A stretch of 45,750 bases of DNA from NCBI GenBank assembly GCA_903843305.1, contig CAIMPI010000012.1, forward strand, positions 1 through 45,750. Reading direction: 5' to 3'. Source of the stretch: an uncultured Chlorobiaceae bacterium. GTDB taxonomy: Bacteria > Bacteroidota > Chlorobiia > Chlorobiales > Chlorobiaceae. Positions 1 to 9,764 of the stretch are shown here, one piece after another. The first letter of the stretch is position 1. Each line of letters starts with the position of its first letter. A model generated the notes under the pieces. The model did no database searches. It saw only the letters and a list, made by a program, of their open reading frames with translations, and was not told the DNA's origin. A program made the position numbers and the translations under genes.

Positions 1-674
1 GTCGGCGAAGGAGACTTTCTTGTCGATGTAGAGCCCTTCGAGCTGGTGGAAGACGCAGTAGCTTCGGGAGCTGATGGCTTCGTTGCGGTAGACCTTTCCG
101 GGGCATATCACCCGTATGGGCGGTTTCTGGTCGAGCATCACTCTCACCTGCACCGGGGAGGTGTGGGTTCTGAGGAGCACGTCGGAGCCGGGGTTGCCGC
201 TGGTGACGAAAAAGGTGTCCTGCATGTCGCGGGCCGGGTGGTCGGGCGGAAAGTTCAGCATGTCGAAGTTGTAGCTGTCGAGCTCCAGTTCGGGGCCGGT
301 TGCTATGCCGAATCCCATTGCTGAAAAGATCTCCTTCATCTCGCCAAGCACCTTCTGCACCGGATGTTCGCTGCCTGTGAAATAGCGTCGTCCGGGGAGG
401 GTGAGGTCAATGCCTTTGTTGCTGCTGCTGCTTTCGGTTGATGCAAGCCTCTCCTCGGCTTCGGTGAGCTTTGCATCAGCCGTCTGCTTGAGCTGGTTCA
501 GCAACTGACCAATTCGCGGCTTGTCAGCAGGGTTAACCGACTTGAGCTGGCCGAAAAGAGCTGCAATGAGCCCTTTCCGAACCGTGTATTTGAGGCGGAA
601 GGCTTCAAGATCGGCCTGCGCTTTTATTTCAAACTCAACAATCTCCTGCTGTAACCTGCGAATGCTCTCTTCCA
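1..674 (-). CDS. pheS: Phenylalanine--tRNA ligase alpha subunit (N-terminal part)
   Basis: Charges tRNA-Phe with phenylalanine in the cytoplasm as the alpha half of the alpha2beta2 enzyme. The gene starts with ATG at 672-674 and runs off the window's left edge, so only about the first 224 residues are visible. They show the N-terminal coiled-coil tRNA-binding arm (roughly residues 1-90, rich in E, K, Q and L) followed by the start of the catalytic core: a segment reading [14 protein letters not shown], then [21 protein letters not shown], a [12 protein letters not shown] motif, and [10 protein letters not shown], all hallmarks of PheS. It follows rplT with a 20-base gap on the same strand, the usual thrS-infC-rpmI-rplT-pheS order. 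pheT is expected just outside the window. Identification is secure. Confidence 0.97.
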
Positions 675-694
675 TTATGGTACCAGTGTAAATC

Positions 695-1042
695 TTATTC
701 GATAACCGATTTGACAATCTGTGTGAAGGCAGCCGGATCCTTGACGGCAATCTCGGCGAGCGCCTTGCGGTCGATTTCGACGTTCTTCTTCAGCATGGCG
801 TTGACCAGGCGGGAGTAGGTGGTGCCGTTCAGGCGTGCGGCGGCGTTGATTCGCATGATCCAGAGCGAACGGAAGGTGCGTTTTTTAACGCGACGGTCGC
901 GGTAGGCGTACTGTTCTGCTTTATCGACCGCATGCTTGACGACGGTCAACACATTGCCGCGTGATCCCCAGAACCCCTTGGCTTTTTTTAATACTCTTTT
1001 TCTCCGTGCTTTTGAGGCAACAGCGTTATTTGCTTTAGGCAT
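695..1042 (-). CDS. rplT: 50S ribosomal protein L20
   Basis: Structural and early-assembly protein of the large ribosomal subunit, binding 23S rRNA. The 115-residue length is typical of the family. The very basic N-terminus ([19 protein letters not shown]) and the conserved stretch [20 protein letters not shown] are diagnostic. It lies 26 bases downstream of rpmI and just upstream of pheS, in the standard translation-factor cluster. In several bacteria L20 represses translation of rpmI-rplT; I did not identify the leader structure here. Confidence 0.98.
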   Translation of the reverse strand: MPKANNAVASKARRKRVLKKAKGFWGSRGNVLTVVKHAVDKAEQYAYRDRRVKKRTFRSLWIMRINAAARLNGTTYSRLVNAMLKKNVEIDRKALAEIAVKDPAAFTQIVKSVIE

Positions 1043-1068
1043 CGTTGTGTCGAATTAATGTTAAAAAT

Positions 1069-1263
1069 TTAAGCCTGAATCATCCGTTTGATCTGCTTCG
1101 CCTTCGATCCTTCAAGCAGGGCTGCCTGGTGGAGTCGGCGGCAGCGTTTCCTGTTCTTTTTCTCAAGGTTGTGCGATCCATTCATGCGTTCACGCTTGAT
1201 TTTTCCGGATGCTGTCGTCTTAAACCGTTTGCATGCTCCACGGTGGGATTTCATTTTAGGCAT
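1069..1263 (-). CDS. rpmI: 50S ribosomal protein L35
   Basis: Small basic large-subunit ribosomal protein of 64 residues, matching the family's usual length. It begins MPKMKSHRGACKRFKTTASGKIKRE, which carries the conserved K-x-K-T/S-H-x-x-x-x-KRFK pattern of L35. It sits between infC (47 bases upstream) and rplT (26 bases downstream) on the minus strand, as in most bacteria. No anomaly was seen. Confidence 0.97.
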   Translation of the reverse strand: MPKMKSHRGACKRFKTTASGKIKRERMNGSHNLEKKNRKRCRRLHQAALLEGSKAKQIKRMIQA

Positions 1264-1310
1264 GGTCGTCCTTTCTGTTTTGGTAGAATAAAATGCTCGA
1301 ATATCCTTGC

Positions 1311-1943
1311 TTACTCTTCTGTCAGATCAGATGCTGGCAATGGCGCAAGTGGCGCTGCCGGTGGCTGATTTGTTTTTGCTCTGATGCGGTCGTAGGCATC
1401 AATTTTTTTCTTGTCCGGCTCAAAATAGACAAAGAGCTTTTTGCCCTCGAATTTTGGGTCACCGTCACGGGTGCTCACGACGCTGAGCCGCTCTGTCAGG
1501 CGCTCGGCAAGCTCCAGCCCCTTGTCTTTGTAGATAATGGAGCGTCCCAGAAAGACGATGGTGGCTCTGACGCGGTTGCCTTTGCGCAGAAACTCTTCAA
1601 GATGTGCGGTCTTGAAGTCGAAGTCATGCTTGTCGGTGTTCGGATGAAACCGCAGCTCTTTGAGGGTGGTGGTCTTCTGCTTTTTCTTGAGATCCTTGTC
1701 CCTCTTGTCCATCTTGTAGAGCAGCCTGCCGAGGTTGTCGAACTTGCAAACCGGAGGTTCGGCATTTGGCTGTACTTCAATCAGATCCTGATTCCGCTCT
1801 TCGGCTACCCGCTTGGCGTCAATGGTTTTCATCACCTCCTGTGTTCCGTCCGGAAAGATAATGCGGACTTCCGGAACACGAATCTGCTCATTGACTCGAT
1901 AGGTGAGTTTTGGCTTTTGAGTCGTAACCTTTTGTTTCTTCAT
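1311..1943 (-). CDS. infC: Translation initiation factor IF-3
   Basis: Binds the 30S subunit, discriminates the initiator tRNA and keeps subunits apart. The 210-residue protein has the N-terminal domain (about residues 12-85, with [19 protein letters not shown]) and the C-terminal domain (about 90-180, with [20 protein letters not shown] and [17 protein letters not shown]), both typical of IF-3. A proline/alanine-rich tail after about residue 190 extends it slightly beyond the E. coli length. The start is an ordinary ATG rather than the rare AUU used for autoregulation in E. coli, so that mode of control is not evident. thrS ends 23 bases upstream and rpmI follows, suggesting one transcript. 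Confidence 0.97.
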   Translation of the reverse strand: MKKQKVTTQKPKLTYRVNEQIRVPEVRIIFPDGTQEVMKTIDAKRVAEERNQDLIEVQPNAEPPVCKFDNLGRLLYKMDKRDKDLKKKQKTTTLKELRFHPNTDKHDFDFKTAHLEEFLRKGNRVRATIVFLGRSIIYKDKGLELAERLTERLSVVSTRDGDPKFEGKKLFVYFEPDKKKIDAYDRIRAKTNQPPAAPLAPLPASDLTEE

Positions 1944-1966
1944 GCGTTCAGGTTTTGTTTAGATAG

Positions 1967-3940
1967 TCAGGTTCTTCCGGTGATCTCTTTCTTGAGCTTT
2001 TCGATCAGTCCACTGACGCTGAAGCGCCCCTCATCACCAATGCGATGACGGCGCAGCGAAACTTCGCCGCTCTCCTGCTCTTTCTGTCCAATAATAATCA
2101 TACAGGGGATCTTGCTGATTTCGGCGTCACGGATTTTTTTGCCGATTTTTTCACTTCTGGTGTCAAGTTCGGCGCGGATTCCTGCTTCGAGGAGCGCCTG
2201 GTGTACGCTTTTTGCATAGTCGTGAACATCTTCGGCAATCGGGAGCACCATAGCCTGCACCGGCGCGAGCCAGAGTGGAAAGTTCCCTGCGGTGTGCTCA
2301 ATGAGGACGCCGATAAAGCGCTCCATGGAGCCGAATGGTGCACGATGTATCACAACAGGGCGGTGTTTCTGGCCGTCGCTGCCCGTGTAGGTGAGGTCGA
2401 ACCGTTCCGGCATCACATAGTCAACCTGCACGGTACCGAGCTGCCACTTTCTGCCAAGGGCATCACGCACAATAAAATCAATTTTCGGCCCATAAAAGCT
2501 CGCTTCGCCAACACCGATAAAGTAGTCGATGCCCATGCGGTCGGCAGCCTCTTTCACATCTTTTTCGGCCTGTTCCCATACCTCTGCGGTACCGCCGTAC
2601 TTCGCCTGGTTTTCGGGATCATGCATGGAAAGGCGGGTCTGCACCTCTGAAAAGCCGAGGGTTCCAAAGACAAACTGCGTCAGCTCAATGGCACTGCAGA
2701 TCTCGTCAACAAGCTGATCGGGGCGGCAGTAGATGTGCGAGTCGTCCTGCGTGAAGCCTCGGGCGCGCACAAGGCCGTTGAGTTCACCCGACTGCTCGTG
2801 GCGGTACACTGTCCCGAACTCCGTCAGACGGAGGGGCAGGTCGCGGTAGCTCCGCATCTTTGAGCTGTAGATGAGGTGGTGGTGCGGGCAGTTCATCGGT
2901 TTGAGAAGATACTGCTCCTGCTTCCCCTCTTCATCGTGATAGGTAAGCGGCGGAAACTGCGAATCGCTGTAGTAGGGATAGTGGCCTGAACGCTTGTACA
3001 GTTCAATATTGCCGATATGTGGTGTATAGACAGGCAGGTAGCCACGCTTGCGCTGCTCCTCCTTGAGGAAGGCTTCAAGCTCGTTGCGGATAATGGCCCC
3101 TTTCGGCAGCCAGATCGGCAGACCGCTGCCAACCTCCGGCGAGAGCATGAAAAGCTCCAGTTCAGCGCCGAGTTTGCGGTGATCGCGTCGTTTCGCCTCT
3201 TCCAGCCGAGCAACATGCTCTTTCAGCAGCTTCTCGGAGGGGAAGGTGATGCCGTAGATGCGCTGCATATTCTCCCGCGCCGAATCTCCACGCCAGTAGG
3301 AGGAGGAGATATTGGTCAGGAGAACCGCCTTCACTTTTGAGGTCGATGGCAGGTGAGGCCCGATGCAGAGGTCGGTAAAACCATCCTGATGGTAGAGTGA
3401 TACGCTCTCAACATCTTTCAGGGTATCTTCAAGAATCTCAACCTTGTAGGGGTCGTTCCTGACGTTTTTGAAAAACTCTATGGCATTAATGCGGCTCATC
3501 TCTTCACGCCGTATCTCAATATCGCGTTTGCTGATCTTCAGCATCCTCTCTTCGATCTTGCGAAGATCCTCATCGCGAAAGCGGTGAGTTGAGGCGACAT
3601 CGTAGTAGAACCCCTGTTCGATGGAGGGGCCAGCGCCGAATTTGCTGCCGGGGTAGAGCTCCTCAATCGCCTGGGCCATGAGATGGCTTGAGCTGTGCCA
3701 GAATATATCCGGCCCCTCAGGGGAGCTGAAGGTGATAATTTCTATAGCCGCGTCAGCGGTAAGGGGTGTGTTGAGGTCAATCGCGACACCGTCAACCTTG
3801 AGCGCCAGGGCATCCTGGGCAAGTTTGCGTCCAATGGAGAGCGCAACATCGTTGCCGGTCGAGCCGGTGGGAAATGTTTTAACACTCCCGTCCGGAAGGG
3901 TAAGGGCTATTACAGCCAGTGGTTCCTGATTGTCAGACAT
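1967..3940 (-). CDS. thrS: Threonine--tRNA ligase
   Basis: Charges tRNA-Thr and edits mischarged Ser-tRNA. The 657 residues show the full class II architecture: an N-terminal TGS domain (about 8-70), the editing domain with the HSSSHL zinc-type motif near residues 81-86 and later CIGPHLPST, the catalytic core (about 265-540) with motif 2 around VYRHEQSGELNGLVRARGFTQDD, MNCPHHHLIY as zinc/active-site segment, and a C-terminal anticodon-binding domain. It is the first gene of the thrS-infC-rpmI-rplT-pheS run. About 185 bases separate it from bchZ upstream, and its promoter is probably there, but I did not identify a convincing one or a T-box. Confidence 0.98.
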   Translation of the reverse strand: MSDNQEPLAVIALTLPDGSVKTFPTGSTGNDVALSIGRKLAQDALALKVDGVAIDLNTPLTADAAIEIITFSSPEGPDIFWHSSSHLMAQAIEELYPGSKFGAGPSIEQGFYYDVASTHRFRDEDLRKIEERMLKISKRDIEIRREEMSRINAIEFFKNVRNDPYKVEILEDTLKDVESVSLYHQDGFTDLCIGPHLPSTSKVKAVLLTNISSSYWRGDSARENMQRIYGITFPSEKLLKEHVARLEEAKRRDHRKLGAELELFMLSPEVGSGLPIWLPKGAIIRNELEAFLKEEQRKRGYLPVYTPHIGNIELYKRSGHYPYYSDSQFPPLTYHDEEGKQEQYLLKPMNCPHHHLIYSSKMRSYRDLPLRLTEFGTVYRHEQSGELNGLVRARGFTQDDSHIYCRPDQLVDEICSAIELTQFVFGTLGFSEVQTRLSMHDPENQAKYGGTAEVWEQAEKDVKEAADRMGIDYFIGVGEASFYGPKIDFIVRDALGRKWQLGTVQVDYVMPERFDLTYTGSDGQKHRPVVIHRAPFGSMERFIGVLIEHTAGNFPLWLAPVQAMVLPIAEDVHDYAKSVHQALLEAGIRAELDTRSEKIGKKIRDAEISKIPCMIIIGQKEQESGEVSLRRHRIGDEGRFSVSGLIEKLKKEITGRT

Positions 3941-4125
3941 TCTTTTTTCTGTCGTTTCACTCCATGCGAAGGGAGAACCCGTTCCATGAAAATATCAATG
4001 CAGCCTCTTTACGTTAGTATTGTCGGGCCGGGGGGGCTGTTTCAGTCTCTAATTTCGCAGGACTGGTTTCCCCGGTTCCGTAATGTGGAACTTAAACGAT
4101 ACACAAAAAATCAAACTCTTCCAAA

Positions 4126-5538
4126 TCAGTGTACCATTCCGAGCAATTCCGATGTGACGCACTCTTTGCCCTGTTTCAGGGTGAGCAGCTCTGCTTTACG
4201 TTTGAGCTCCCGTCCGTATGATATCTGGCTGATGAAGGGCGCTTTTTTCACCATCTCGTTCAAAAGGGCATTGGCCTCGCTGCTCCAGGCAACTTTCTGT
4301 GCTGGTTCCTCAACAGCGGTGCGGCGGTTGAGTGGGAGAAAGTTGAAAAGCATGTCGTAGAGGGAGTTGACAATTTCCTGCAGCAGATAGACGGCTCCGC
4401 TGTGACCCATGAGAGGGGTGCCGAGCGCGCGGCGCACGATGGGGCCGGGGAAGCCTGCCGGAATGAATCGGGTTTTCGAGTCAAGCTCGGCCAGATAGAT
4501 TTTATCGACAATTCTGCCGAAGAGGAACTGTGGCTGTTTCTGCTGAATCTCCTCCCGGATGAGGGTGTTGTCGGCTTTGGCGGTATCGTGGCTGAAGAGG
4601 CACTGCATCCCCATCTCTCCCGCCAGAAAGGTTTCAAGGCCGAGTGCGTAGGTTTTTGCTGCGGTGGCGCCGAACCGGATAGTCGGGAACCACTCCGCCT
4701 GCGGCCCGCGCCAGAGATCCCAGAGCGGCTTGAGGGTGGTGCGTTTCTCCTTCAGCAAAAAGGCTTCGGCCTCTTGCTCCCGCTTCAGAAGGCGGCCAAG
4801 GTCGTGAATGAAGTTTTTGGTCTCGCCAATGCCGAAGGGGGCCTGGAGCACCGGGCGGCCAAGTTGTTCTGCCAGGGAGTGGCCGAATTCGTGGTACATC
4901 ACCACCAGCACATCGGAGTTTTTCAAGTCGGCAATGTCGTGCAGCGAGCTTTCAAAAGGATAAACATGCAGCAGTTCTCCTCCCACTCCTGCAATGAGCC
5001 GCTTGATCTCAGCCAGATCGGAGGGGCTGTTGAAGCAGCCGTAGGTGGGCCCGATAATGGAGACCGTGCCGGGCTTTATCGAGGGGGAGGCGGGGCTGTT
5101 GTCGCCAAACGTCTCATTGAGCCAGACCAGCGCGCGGTCGCGTCCCTGCCACTCATCTTCGCCAAGGGAGTTTGAGGGGAAAAAGCGGACATCGGGATAT
5201 CTCATCGTCAGCATCCGCTCGTGGTCGCTGCCGATCATTTCGCTTTCGGCGCTTGAGACCAGAATGAGTTGCCGGCCCGGCGCCTGGAGTTTCTCGATCG
5301 TCTCCCTCACAATCTCCGAGCTGCCTGAGGAGGCGATCTCCTTTTCAGTGAGGCTGGTCGGGGTAAAGTTCTCAAGATAGGGTACGGCATCGGTATAGTC
5401 AATAACCGCCACCCCAACTAGGTTGTAGCACCCTACCGGCGCATCGGCAATAACGTGGACATCCTGAAGTGAACAGAAGGTGTTGACTGCCGCCCAGTAG
5501 GCGCTTGCGGTAGATTCGTCCCGAATGGTTTTTCCCAT
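4126..5538 (-). CDS. bchZ: Chlorophyllide a reductase subunit Z-like protein
   Basis: Subunit of the nitrogenase-like chlorophyllide a reductase (BchX-BchY-BchZ), which makes the bacteriochlorin ring on the way to bacteriochlorophyll a. The 470 residues fit BchZ. Visible family features are the N-terminal segment with IADAPVGCYNLVGVAVIDYTDA (the conserved Cys is a likely cluster ligand), SAESEMIG, the stretch DEWQGRDRALVWLNETFG, and a C-terminal domain like that closing BchB and BchZ (WSSEANALLNEM ... GKECVTSELL). The assignment to BchZ rather than BchY or BchB rests on recalled resemblance, so the subunit letter is slightly less certain than the family. No bchX or bchY lies nearby; the gene is an isolated member here, next to a GH3 gene 19 bases upstream. 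Confidence 0.88.
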   Translation of the reverse strand: MGKTIRDESTASAYWAAVNTFCSLQDVHVIADAPVGCYNLVGVAVIDYTDAVPYLENFTPTSLTEKEIASSGSSEIVRETIEKLQAPGRQLILVSSAESEMIGSDHERMLTMRYPDVRFFPSNSLGEDEWQGRDRALVWLNETFGDNSPASPSIKPGTVSIIGPTYGCFNSPSDLAEIKRLIAGVGGELLHVYPFESSLHDIADLKNSDVLVVMYHEFGHSLAEQLGRPVLQAPFGIGETKNFIHDLGRLLKREQEAEAFLLKEKRTTLKPLWDLWRGPQAEWFPTIRFGATAAKTYALGLETFLAGEMGMQCLFSHDTAKADNTLIREEIQQKQPQFLFGRIVDKIYLAELDSKTRFIPAGFPGPIVRRALGTPLMGHSGAVYLLQEIVNSLYDMLFNFLPLNRRTAVEEPAQKVAWSSEANALLNEMVKKAPFISQISYGRELKRKAELLTLKQGKECVTSELLGMVH

Positions 5539-5557
5539 GATGGTAATGTTGTGATGT

Positions 5558-7303
5558 TCAGCGGGAGTGCCCCTGCAGCGACACTGGCAGAACTCCCCGT
5601 GGTTTCAGTGCTCCCCGCAACACCTCGACCGCCAACTCTTCACAATCTTCAGTTGGGGAGTAGGTGCAGAGGTAGCTGCTTATTTCAGGAAAATAGTTGA
5701 TGATGTACGGAGTACCAAGCGACAGGAGTATCAGCGGGCTCTCTTTTGGCACTATTCCGACGAGAGAGTGAATAAAATGCTGCTGTTGGGCGGAAAGTTT
5801 CAGGGCGCCTGAGCTTGTAAGTGAGTGGCTGTATGAGGTGACGATGACCGCTTTTGCCTTTGAGGCCAGTTCGGTAGCGTTGGCGAAGGCCAGTGAGTCG
5901 GTCTGGGGATTCATCCTGATATGGGTGACCGTATAATAACGGTCAAGTTGCTTGATATACTCCTTGCCGGTCTCATTGTTTATTTTATCCTGCACCATAA
6001 TATTCAGAATACCATCGGATGGTTTGAGAGGCAGGTAATGGTTGGTGTCGTTTACCAGCGTGACGGCGCGAGATGCAATTCTTCTTGCAAGACGCTGGTG
6101 AGAGGGAGGGCTCACATCTCTTCTGATTTGCTCACTATCCACAACTTTTCGGCGCTCGATGCCTAACCAGGCTTTTGCCTGAAGGATTCTTCGTACCGAG
6201 CCGTCAATCTGTTCAATCGCGATAAGGCCCTCTTCGACCGCTTTGACAACAGCTCTGTGGGTCAGTTCAGGATCGGGAGAAAAAAGCAGCAGGTCATTGC
6301 CCGCCTGAACGGCCTTGACTGAGATTTTAGCGACATTCTGGCCGTTGTAGAGCGCTTTCATGTTCAGGGCATCGGTAATAATCAGCCCCTGAAAACCCAG
6401 CTCCCTGCGGAGCAGATCGGTAACGATTGTTTTTGAAAGGGAGGCTGGCTCCATGCTGCCGGTCAGTTTTGGTACAGCGAGGTGCCCCACCATGACACTG
6501 ATGACACCCAATTCAATGGCGGCCTTGAAGGGTTTCAGCTCATACTCATCAAGTTGCTTTCGGTCAGACTGGAGTACCGGTAGTAAAAAATGGCTGTCAA
6601 CCGAGACATCACCATGGCCCGGGAAGTGCTTTGCCGTTGCAATCACGCCGTTCGACTGGAGCCCCCTGATAATGGCGCTAGCCATGGCGATGGTCTGCGG
6701 TACCCTGTCGCCGAATGAACGGGTGTTGATGACGGGGTTGAGCGGGTTGATGTTCAGGTCTACTGTCGGCGCATAGTTCTGCTGTATCCCGATCATGGTT
6801 GCCTCCTCGGCAATCGCCTCCGCCATCTCTGCGGCAAGGTCGGGATCCTTTGTGGCTGCTACAGCCATATTCGGCGGAAACTCCGTAGCTCCGCTGAGGC
6901 GCATGGCCACCCCTCGCTCCATGTCCGAGCTTATCAGGAGAGAATGGGGTGCAATCGACTGAAAATGGTTGACAAGAGTTCCTGCGGTTACGGCGTCGCC
7001 CTTAAGAAACATGATTCCTCCAACTTTCCCCTCCTGTACCAGACGGCTCAGAAGTTGGTACTCTTTGTTCTGAGGAGTGATATTCTGGGGCTCAATTTGA
7101 GCGATAATCATCAGTCCCACCTTTTCCTGGAGGCTCATGCCCAGCAGGCTCTCCTCAATACGGGAATCTTTGCGGCTGAAAATCTGCTGAGCGCACCATT
7201 TCTCTTTGCCCGGCTTTGAGGTGGCCGATCCGGTAGATGCTGCTGATGTGATGAGCAGAAAGATAAAAAGGCAAAAGAGAGAGAGGCTGGAACTTATTTT
7301 CAT
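5558..7303 (-). CDS. Exported glycoside hydrolase family 3 (beta-N-acetylhexosaminidase-like)
   Basis: Probably cleaves beta-N-acetylglucosaminyl or related beta-glycosides in the periplasm or outside the cell. The core has the NagZ-type signature KHFPGHGDVSVDSH, the segment INPLNPVINTRSFG, and GLIITDALNMKAL, whose Asp is the expected nucleophile. A second, C-terminal GH3 domain follows from roughly residue 390 to the end, which cytoplasmic NagZ lacks. The start chosen is ATG at 7303, giving a clear signal peptide (MKISSSLSLFCLFIFLLI then Ala/Ser-rich cleavage region); a GTG eight codons upstream is the alternative. It lies 19 bases upstream of bchZ on the same strand; a functional link is not evident. 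Exact substrate is unknown; peptidoglycan turnover is plausible. Confidence 0.88.
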   Translation of the reverse strand: MKISSSLSLFCLFIFLLITSAASTGSATSKPGKEKWCAQQIFSRKDSRIEESLLGMSLQEKVGLMIIAQIEPQNITPQNKEYQLLSRLVQEGKVGGIMFLKGDAVTAGTLVNHFQSIAPHSLLISSDMERGVAMRLSGATEFPPNMAVAATKDPDLAAEMAEAIAEEATMIGIQQNYAPTVDLNINPLNPVINTRSFGDRVPQTIAMASAIIRGLQSNGVIATAKHFPGHGDVSVDSHFLLPVLQSDRKQLDEYELKPFKAAIELGVISVMVGHLAVPKLTGSMEPASLSKTIVTDLLRRELGFQGLIITDALNMKALYNGQNVAKISVKAVQAGNDLLLFSPDPELTHRAVVKAVEEGLIAIEQIDGSVRRILQAKAWLGIERRKVVDSEQIRRDVSPPSHQRLARRIASRAVTLVNDTNHYLPLKPSDGILNIMVQDKINNETGKEYIKQLDRYYTVTHIRMNPQTDSLAFANATELASKAKAVIVTSYSHSLTSSGALKLSAQQQHFIHSLVGIVPKESPLILLSLGTPYIINYFPEISSYLCTYSPTEDCEELAVEVLRGALKPRGVLPVSLQGHSR

Positions 7304-7609
7304 ATGTATTTGATTTTTTCCGGGCACGCTGTTTATTTGTTGAAGTGCATCGGGTTATCTGTTGAAAAGTAAAAAAAATCCTGACAATCCGTTATTGCAG
7401 GAATCAGAAGGGGGGCATTGTTTTCAGGATATTGTGTGGTACATGGCGCGGTTCTGAGGATGTGACCAGTTCATACCCCGGAAAACCGGGCTTGTTGAGT
7501 GTCCAGCGGCAGCCTCGCTAAGCCATGGAAGCAGGATTATTTCGGGATTACGGAAAGGGATCAGCAATATGCTGTTCAGCAAAAATGGTTTGTTTGAGCA
7601 GGAATAAGC

Positions 7610-8122
7610 TCAGCTCATAAAGAGATATGGTTTCCATTCACTGGAAAACGTTGTTGTCAGTTGCTGCATGAACATCAGTTTGTTGGGCCTGATTGCCTTT
7701 TTTAATGGGTACATGCCTGCTTCTTGGGGAGTTCTGTTTCCTTTTTTCGAGTTGCAGCGCGGACATGCTGTAATGAGGTTCTCCCACGAATACTCACCAC
7801 CTCTTGAGTGTGGTAAGATGTGATCAATGGTTAAGGGCAGATCAGTTTTGCCGCAGTACTGGCACTGGAAGTTGTCTCTGATGATAATGTTTTTTCGGGT
7901 CAGTATGATTTGCTTGTAGGGTACCCTGACAAAACAGGTGAGTCGAACAATACTTGGCAGTGGATAGCTGCGGGCAACCGTGCTGATGACCTTTTCCGGG
8001 TGGTGAGCTACCGGCACGGCTTTGCCTCCAAAGAGTAAAAGAACAGCTTTCTGGACGTTGCAAATAGTTAAAGGTTCATAGCTGCAATTGAGTACCAGAA
8101 CTTTTGTGTGAAGTAAGAGCAT
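7610..8122 (-). CDS. HNH endonuclease family protein
   Basis: A 170-residue protein with a C-terminal HNH nuclease fold: [46 protein letters not shown] in essence, with two CxxC zinc pairs flanking the DH catalytic step and the Asn-containing helix (about residues 100-145). The first 90 residues (starting [19 protein letters not shown]) match the common stand-alone HNH family found in many bacteria and cyanobacteria, whose role is not established. It has no adjacent methyltransferase, integrase or phage gene, so restriction or homing activity is not suggested by context. It is separated by 300 bases from the GH3 gene and by 89 bases from gcvPB. Start codon is ATG. Confidence 0.88.
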   Translation of the reverse strand: MLLLHTKVLVLNCSYEPLTICNVQKAVLLLFGGKAVPVAHHPEKVISTVARSYPLPSIVRLTCFVRVPYKQIILTRKNIIIRDNFQCQYCGKTDLPLTIDHILPHSRGGEYSWENLITACPRCNSKKGNRTPQEAGMYPLKKAIRPNKLMFMQQLTTTFSSEWKPYLFMS

Positions 8123-8211
8123 ACACTGACGTTTCTTTATAGTATAGTGGCATGGATTCGTACCGCAAAATAAGTTTGGTGACGTTTTAGTTAATTTTTT
8201 CAGCGGCCAGC

Positions 8212-9660
8212 TTACAGTGAACAGCAGATGTTGAGCTGCCTTGAGGCCATCGCTTCATCGAGTCGCTTCACCGGTGTTGTTACAGGAGCTGCCAGTACAA
8301 CCTCCGGTGTTGTTGCAGCCTCTCTGGCAATGCTGAGCAGCGCTTCGGCAAACACATCAAGCGTCTCTTTAGATTCGGTCTCGGTCGGCTCAATCATCAG
8401 CGCTTCGCTGACAATGAGCGGGAAATAGATGGTCGGGGCATGAAAGCCATAGTCGAGCAGCCGTTTTGCAATATCGAGCGTTCTGACACCGTGCGTTTTT
8501 TTCTGCCGGTCTCCCGAAAGGCAGAACTCGTGCATGACCGGTTTCGGGAAAGGCAGGTCGTAGCTTTCGAGCAGCAGGCTGAGCAGATAATTGGCGTTGA
8601 TGATGGCATTTTCCGAGACCCGGCGAAGTCCGTCGGGGCCGAGCATCCTGATGTAAGTGTAAGCTCTCACCATCACGGCAAAGTTACCGTAGAAGTTCAT
8701 CATCCGGCCTATGCTCTCTGGGCGATCGTAAGAGAGTTTATAAGTCGTTCCCTCCTTTTCAATGATCGGGACAGGCAGGTAAGGCACAAGCTTTGCGCTG
8801 ACACCGACCGGGCCGCTGCCTGGGCCGCCGCCGCCATGTGGAGCTGAAAATGTTTTGTGAAGGTTGTAGTGCATGACATCAAAGCCCATGTCGCCGGGGC
8901 GAGTGATGCCGAGGAGGGCATTCATGTTGGCGCCATCCATGTAGAGCAGGCTGCCGTTGTCGTGCACCATTTTAGCAATCTGCTGAATATCCTTTTCAAA
9001 CAGGCCGATGGTATTGGGGTTGGTCAGCATCAGCGCGGCTACGTCACCGTCAAGCTTGCTGCGGAGATCATCCAGATCGGTGCGCCCGTCGGCATTGCCT
9101 TTGACGGAGATAATTTCATAGCCCGCAAGCGCGGCTGAAGCGGGGTTGGTACCGTGCGCAGAGTCAACCACAAGCAGTTTGTGCCGTTTTGAGCCCTGAG
9201 CTTCGTGATATTTTTTGATCAGCAGAATGCCGGTCAGCTCTCCATGGGCGCCTGCTGCCGGTTGCAGCGTGACGGCAGCCATTCCGGCAATTTCGCGAAG
9301 CATCTCCGCAAGTTCATACATGAGCTGCAATGCTCCCTGTGTTGTTTCTGCTGGCTGCAGCGGGTGAAGGGCGCTGAATCCCGGCAGATCGCAGGTGTAG
9401 TCGTTTATCTTGGGATTGTACTTCATGGTACAGCTTCCCAAAGGATACATATTCTTGTCAACATGGTGGTTCAGATTCGAGAGCCGTACAAAGTGGCGTA
9501 CCACCTCGCTCTCCGGCATCTCCGGCAGATCGGCTGGAACCTTGCGCAGAAACTTTGAGGGAAGAATGCTCTCAAGAGGGAGTTCAGGGCAATCGTTTCC
9601 CGAAAGGCTGTATCCCTTGCGTCCCTCGCGGGAAAGATCAAAAATCAGTTTTTCTCTCAT
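8212..9660 (-). CDS. gcvPB: Glycine dehydrogenase (decarboxylating) subunit 2
   Basis: PLP-binding half of the two-subunit P-protein of the glycine cleavage system, which decarboxylates glycine and passes the aminomethyl group to the lipoylated H protein. The 482-residue length is that of subunit 2. The PLP lysine is K269 in [21 protein letters not shown], followed by the glycine-rich loop; [14 protein letters not shown] and [13 protein letters not shown] are also conserved P-protein segments. The partner subunit gcvPA and gcvT/gcvH are not in the window. The gene stands between an HNH gene and rnc with gaps of about 90-100 bases on both sides, so it is probably transcribed alone. Confidence 0.96.
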   Translation of the reverse strand: MREKLIFDLSREGRKGYSLSGNDCPELPLESILPSKFLRKVPADLPEMPESEVVRHFVRLSNLNHHVDKNMYPLGSCTMKYNPKINDYTCDLPGFSALHPLQPAETTQGALQLMYELAEMLREIAGMAAVTLQPAAGAHGELTGILLIKKYHEAQGSKRHKLLVVDSAHGTNPASAALAGYEIISVKGNADGRTDLDDLRSKLDGDVAALMLTNPNTIGLFEKDIQQIAKMVHDNGSLLYMDGANMNALLGITRPGDMGFDVMHYNLHKTFSAPHGGGGPGSGPVGVSAKLVPYLPVPIIEKEGTTYKLSYDRPESIGRMMNFYGNFAVMVRAYTYIRMLGPDGLRRVSENAIINANYLLSLLLESYDLPFPKPVMHEFCLSGDRQKKTHGVRTLDIAKRLLDYGFHAPTIYFPLIVSEALMIEPTETESKETLDVFAEALLSIAREAATTPEVVLAAPVTTPVKRLDEAMASRQLNICCSL

Positions 9661-9764
9661 GGTGTTGTGCGGCTTGATGTGAGGCTTTTTGGTTTATACT
9701 GTTACTCAATATAGAAGATGGGAAAGAGAAGCTCAAGACAATCAATTTTTTTTGTCAGACGGTA

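Noticed and set aside
1293-2048. 251-codon plus-strand frame opposite infC and thrS
   Set aside because: It is antisense to two certain genes and its translation shows no family pattern.
4402-5175. 257-codon plus-strand frame opposite bchZ
   Set aside because: Shadow of the bchZ frame; composition is unlike the neighbours and no ribosome site or family was seen.
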